From: Paralichthys olivaceus
Taxonomy: Eukaryota; Chordata; Actinopteri; Pleuronectiformes; Paralichthyidae
NCBI RefSeq assembly: GCF_024713975.1
Contig: NC_091100.1
Location: forward strand, 24,069,501 to 24,133,500
DNA length: 64,000 nucleotides
Direction of reading: 5' to 3'
The notes beneath the pieces are model-generated. The model was not told the DNA's origin and did not search any database. It saw nothing but the letters and a program-made list of their open reading frames with translations. The translations under genes were made by a program, and so were the position numbers. Below, piece by piece: positions 61,076 through 64,000 of this stretch. Each line of letters starts with the position of its first letter. The stretch's first letter is position 1.

Positions 61076-61076
61076 T

Positions 61077-63965
61077 TTATCTCTTGAAGATGGAAAAGAT
61101 GTTTGAAAAAAAGGAGGAAAGGAAGCCACGCTTTTTGCGAAGCCGTCTTTTCAAAGAGGAGACAATTGATTCCTCAAGTTCTGGCGCCCTTAAACGAAAG
61201 GCAAACAGCAAGTTCTGAGGTTTCCACTTCTTACGCAAGTCCTTGAAAATGGCTTTGTCAAGGTCTTTGATTATCTGTGGGTTTACAGTTAAGTCAATGT
61301 CTTTGACCTCCGCCCATATTCCCTCCAGCAGTTGATGACTTATGTTCATTATGTCGGCACCGATCCTAGTCATCCTGGCATTATCATAGATTTTTGTGAT
61401 GAGCTGGTCCACAAGAACACTGACATACATTTTATATCTTTCTGCTTCAAACATCTTTACATTCTCTGATGATACTGACTGATTCGATGAGTAGTTCCCC
61501 TCGCTGCTGACCAATGATGGTGTTGACTGATTCGATGAGTTCCTCCCCCTGCTGCTGACCAATGATGGTGTTGACTGATTCGATGAGTTCCTCCCCCTGC
61601 TCCTGACCAATGATGGTGTTGACTGATTCGAGGAGTTCCTCCCCCCGCTGCTGGCCCCTGATGGTCTTGACTGATTCAATGTGTTCTTCCCCCTGCTGCT
61701 GACCACTGATGATGTTGACTGATTCGATGAGTTCCTCCCCCCGCTGCTGGCCCTCGATGATGACTGACTCAATGTGCTGTTCTTCCTGTTGTTGACCACT
61801 GATGATGTTGACTGATTCGATGAGTTCCTCCCCCCGCTGCTGGCCCCTGATGACGACTGACTCAATGTGCTGTTCTTCCTGTTGTTGACCCCTGATGGTC
61901 TTGACTGATTCGATGTGTTCTTCTTCTTGCTGCTGACCACTGATGATGTTGACAGATTCTTTGTTTTCTCCTCATTGCTGGAGATCTCTGATGATGTTGA
62001 CTGCTTCGATCTTTTCTTCCCTCTGCTGTTGATCTCTGATGATATTGACTGCCTCGATGTGTCCTCCTCAATACTGCTGATCCCTGATGATGTTGACTGC
62101 TTCGATCTTTTCTTCCCTCTGCTGTTGATCTCTGATGATATTGACTGCCTCGGTGTCCCCTCCTCAATGCTGCTGATCTCTGATGATATTGACTGCCTCG
62201 ATCTTTTCTTCCCACTGCTGCTGATCTCTGATGATGTTGACTGCCTTGGTGTGTTCTCCTCAATGCTGCTGATCTCTGATGATATTGACTGCTTCGATCT
62301 TTTCTTCCCACTGCTGCTGATCTCTGATGATATTGACTGCTTCGATCTTTTCTTCCCACTGCTGCTGATCTCTGATGATATTGACTGCTTCGATCTTTTC
62401 TTCCCACTGCTGCTGATCTCTGATGATATTGACTGCCTTGGTGTGTTCTCCTCAATGCTGCTGATCTCTGATGATATTGACTGCCTTGGTGTGTTCTCCT
62501 CAATGCTGCTGATCTCGGATGATGTTTCCATTGAGTCAATGGCATTTAAAGCCTCTGTCACTCTGTCTGTGTGGCTGTTAACCTGGTTATTCAGCCACCA
62601 GCTTATCAAGGACAGGAAACAAAACACTCTGGTCTGTATGTCTGCATACATGCCCTTATGTGCCTTAGGGACAGCCACTGGACTTGAACTGAGTTCTGCA
62701 ATCTTTCCAGGTATGATGTGCACATAGATGAGATCAGAAAGCTGTTTTGTGAATGCAAGAACCTTTTCAGATGTGGGCTTTTTCAGTGTTTGGGAAGCAC
62801 AACCTTCATTTCCACCTCCCTGCTTCTCCTGCTTCAGAAGCACAGCATCAATACTAGCTATCAGTGAGATTATTGCCCGCTTGCTTTTGATTTCAGTCTC
62901 CGTCTTGAATTTCTTTGCGACCTGTGTCAGTATTTGGAGCGTCCCTGCTGATGCAAAAGTCTTTATGAAAAGCCTATTGATTGTCCGCATTCCTTTACGG
63001 ACTGAGGAGCTTGGCTCTTGAGATTCCCTCCCCTTTTTGCTTTCCTTAAGGATTGACTCAACAATTTCATCCAAAGCCTCATAAATCTCTTGAGAAATCG
63101 AAGCATTGAGCTTAAGACTGTCATTGAACTCATTAAAGAATGTTGTGATGTCAGTCAAACTATTGTTGATTGTTTCCTGGATAATCCTCTTTACACTTTC
63201 TACACTGCTGGTTGGTGAATCCTCTGAGGAAATTTCCGACTTGGAACTGATTTGCGACGAGTGGGAGCTTGAAGAGCTCCTAGCCTTCTGAACAGAATGG
63301 TCTGTAGTGTTCTGCTCTTCTGAGGAAATGGAATGACTTAGCCTGTGAGATTGACTCTTGAACAAGCGTTTGATCTGTTTGTCTGCCTTTAACGTCTTGC
63401 AGGCATAACAGATCATCTCCTGGAGTTTATTTGGGTTAATGGTGCGGGATGGTATCCCAGAGCTCACACAGGCTGAGCTTGTAGACAAGATGGAGTTGAC
63501 AGTCTCCGTCACCTCCTCTACAACAAGGTCTGTGAGTTGATCCAAACTCTTAGAACGTTTTGTGTTGCCTGGTGAAAAACCGTTATTGACAGTGTCGCCC
63601 AGAATGGACTGAACCCTTTCCTGAGACACAGGTACGTGGGTACTTTGCTTCGAAATGGCATTGGAAACGTTCATCATTAAGTTCAGCAGAAGATCTGCCA
63701 ACAGTATTGTTGTGGCTTCATCCGGTTTGCTTGACTTCAACAGCGTCCACTGCTCCGCGGTGATCTTCTTAAAAAAGGAATTGAAGTATGGGCGGACAGT
63801 CTCAGCATTTATGTCTGACTGGTTACCAGATTTGAGAGTCTGTGTCTGAGTTGTCTCCATTGCAACTGTTGTATCAATATGTGTGCGCAAAAAAATAGTT
63901 TTCTTTGAGCTGTTCACGCTTGCGTTTTCCAAAGTGTCTTGTGAAGAATCTTCTGTTTTTGCCAA
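61077..63965 (-). CDS. Uncharacterised serine-rich protein with tandem 15-16-residue units
   Basis: One open frame of 962 codons; the first codon is TTG, preceded by an in-frame TAA at 63978-63980. The first ATG is at 63858-63860 (good context, gttgcaATGg), giving 927 residues. A 5' exon joined at the acceptor before 63969 is also possible. I do not recognise the family. Parts: an N-terminal helical region (VRPYFNSFFKKITAEQW, ATTILLADLLLNLMMNV), a Ser-rich stretch, a second helical region (TFFNEFNDSLKLNASISQEI), about 22 tandem units (61466-62525), a C-terminal helical region (MYVSVLVDQLITKIYDNAR) and a basic/aromatic end (KRRLRKKRGFLSSFFSNIFS). No signal peptide is seen. It lies where the 5' part of arhgdia is expected, same strand, so it may be nested in an arhgdia intron. 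Strong ORF length argues it is real; function unknown. Confidence 0.7.
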   Translation of the reverse strand: MAKTEDSSQDTLENASVNSSKKTIFLRTHIDTTVAMETTQTQTLKSGNQSDINAETVRPYFNSFFKKITAEQWTLLKSSKPDEATTILLADLLLNLMMNVSNAISKQSTHVPVSQERVQSILGDTVNNGFSPGNTKRSKSLDQLTDLVVEEVTETVNSILSTSSACVSSGIPSRTINPNKLQEMICYACKTLKADKQIKRLFKSQSHRLSHSISSEEQNTTDHSVQKARSSSSSHSSQISSKSEISSEDSPTSSVESVKRIIQETINNSLTDITTFFNEFNDSLKLNASISQEIYEALDEIVESILKESKKGRESQEPSSSVRKGMRTINRLFIKTFASAGTLQILTQVAKKFKTETEIKSKRAIISLIASIDAVLLKQEKQGGGNEGCASQTLKKPTSEKVLAFTKQLSDLIYVHIIPGKIAELSSSPVAVPKAHKGMYADIQTRVFCFLSLISWWLNNQVNSHTDRVTEALNAIDSMETSSEISSIEENTPRQSISSEISSIEENTPRQSISSEISSSGKKRSKQSISSEISSSGKKRSKQSISSEISSSGKKRSKQSISSEISSIEENTPRQSTSSEISSSGKKRSRQSISSEISSIEEGTPRQSISSEINSRGKKRSKQSTSSGISSIEEDTSRQSISSEINSRGKKRSKQSTSSEISSNEEKTKNLSTSSVVSSKKKNTSNQSRPSGVNNRKNSTLSQSSSGASSGGRNSSNQSTSSVVNNRKNSTLSQSSSRASSGGRNSSNQSTSSVVSSRGKNTLNQSRPSGASSGGRNSSNQSTPSLVRSRGRNSSNQSTPSLVSSRGRNSSNQSTPSLVSSEGNYSSNQSVSSENVKMFEAERYKMYVSVLVDQLITKIYDNARMTRIGADIMNISHQLLEGIWAEVKDIDLTVNPQIIKDLDKAIFKDLRKKWKPQNLLFAFRLRAPELEESIVSSLKRRLRKKRGFLSSFFSNIFSIFKR
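61466..62525 (-). repeat. Coding minisatellite, about 22 units of 45-48 bases
   Basis: In-frame units of 15-16 residues built on S-S-E-I-S-S with a variable charged half: acidic (IEENTPRQ, IEEGTPRQ) or basic (SGKKRSKQ, RGKKRSKQ), interleaved in the first 12 or so; later units become S/N-rich (GGRNSSNQ, RGRNSSNQ). The regular period produces long spurious ORFs in other frames on both strands. Confidence 0.93.
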
Positions 63966-64000
63966 TTGGCTGGTTGCTTAAGACTGATTCTTCACTTCCT

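Noticed and set aside
61862-62545. Minus-strand 227-residue ORF (SQYHQRSAAVGRK repeats)
   Set aside because: Alternative frame of the same array; it ends where the repeat ends.
61915-62727. Plus-strand 270-residue ORF (ISDDIDCFDLFF repeats)
   Set aside because: It is antisense to the tandem array of the serine-rich ORF; the 45-48-base period keeps all frames open. The minus-strand frame is far longer and continues through non-repetitive flanks.

Overview
The window is vertebrate nuclear DNA, almost certainly from a ray-finned (teleost) fish. Genes are split by many short introns with consensus splice sites, they match known vertebrate families, and the spaces between exons carry dispersed repeats I associate with teleost genomes (MITE-like inverted-repeat elements, a tRNA-derived SINE, LINE/SINE fragments, long CA/TG runs). 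I see no bacterial, phage or viral genes, and no CRISPR array. Species cannot be told from the sequence.

Layout. (1) 132-3186, plus: 3' part of a ZNF318-like gene that seems to stop before the zinc-finger region. (2) 6113-8358, minus: pla2g12b, four exons, 215 residues, catalytic His replaced by Leu and a literal KDEL C-terminus. (3) 9647-17200, plus: a zc3h8-like triple-CCCH protein; the exon with finger 2 lies between a GC-AG intron and a U12-type (AT-AC) intron. (4) 20005-34358, minus: a complete 31-exon I-domain integrin alpha chain of the leukocyte (beta-2 partner) group, best match ITGAL, 1199 residues. (5) 35433-38679, minus: qprt, four exons, 300 residues. (6) 41624-53650, plus: ppp1r12c, 20 exons, 707 residues. 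(7) 56783-59818, minus: the last three exons of arhgdia. (8) 61077-63965, minus: a long, apparently single-exon, serine-rich ORF with about 22 tandem 15-16-residue units, which I do not recognise and which lies where the 5' part of arhgdia should be.

Exon chains were built by hand, checking splice sites and reading phase at each junction. The coding lengths of pla2g12b, the integrin, qprt, ppp1r12c and the zc3h8-like gene all come out as whole numbers of codons with no internal stop.

Context. pla2g12b and the zc3h8-like gene are divergent across about 1.3 kb; the zc3h8-like gene and the integrin converge, as do ppp1r12c and arhgdia. qprt and the integrin are on the same strand, which recalls the QPRT/ITGAL neighbourhood on human 16p11.2. 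The genes have unrelated roles (lipoprotein secretion, CCCH RNA-binding protein, leukocyte adhesion, NAD synthesis, myosin phosphatase targeting, Rho GTPase extraction), so this is ordinary linkage and not one pathway. The most novel items are the repetitive ORF at 61-64 kb, the two non-standard introns of the zc3h8-like gene, and the KDEL-ended inactive phospholipase with an HNF4-type site upstream.
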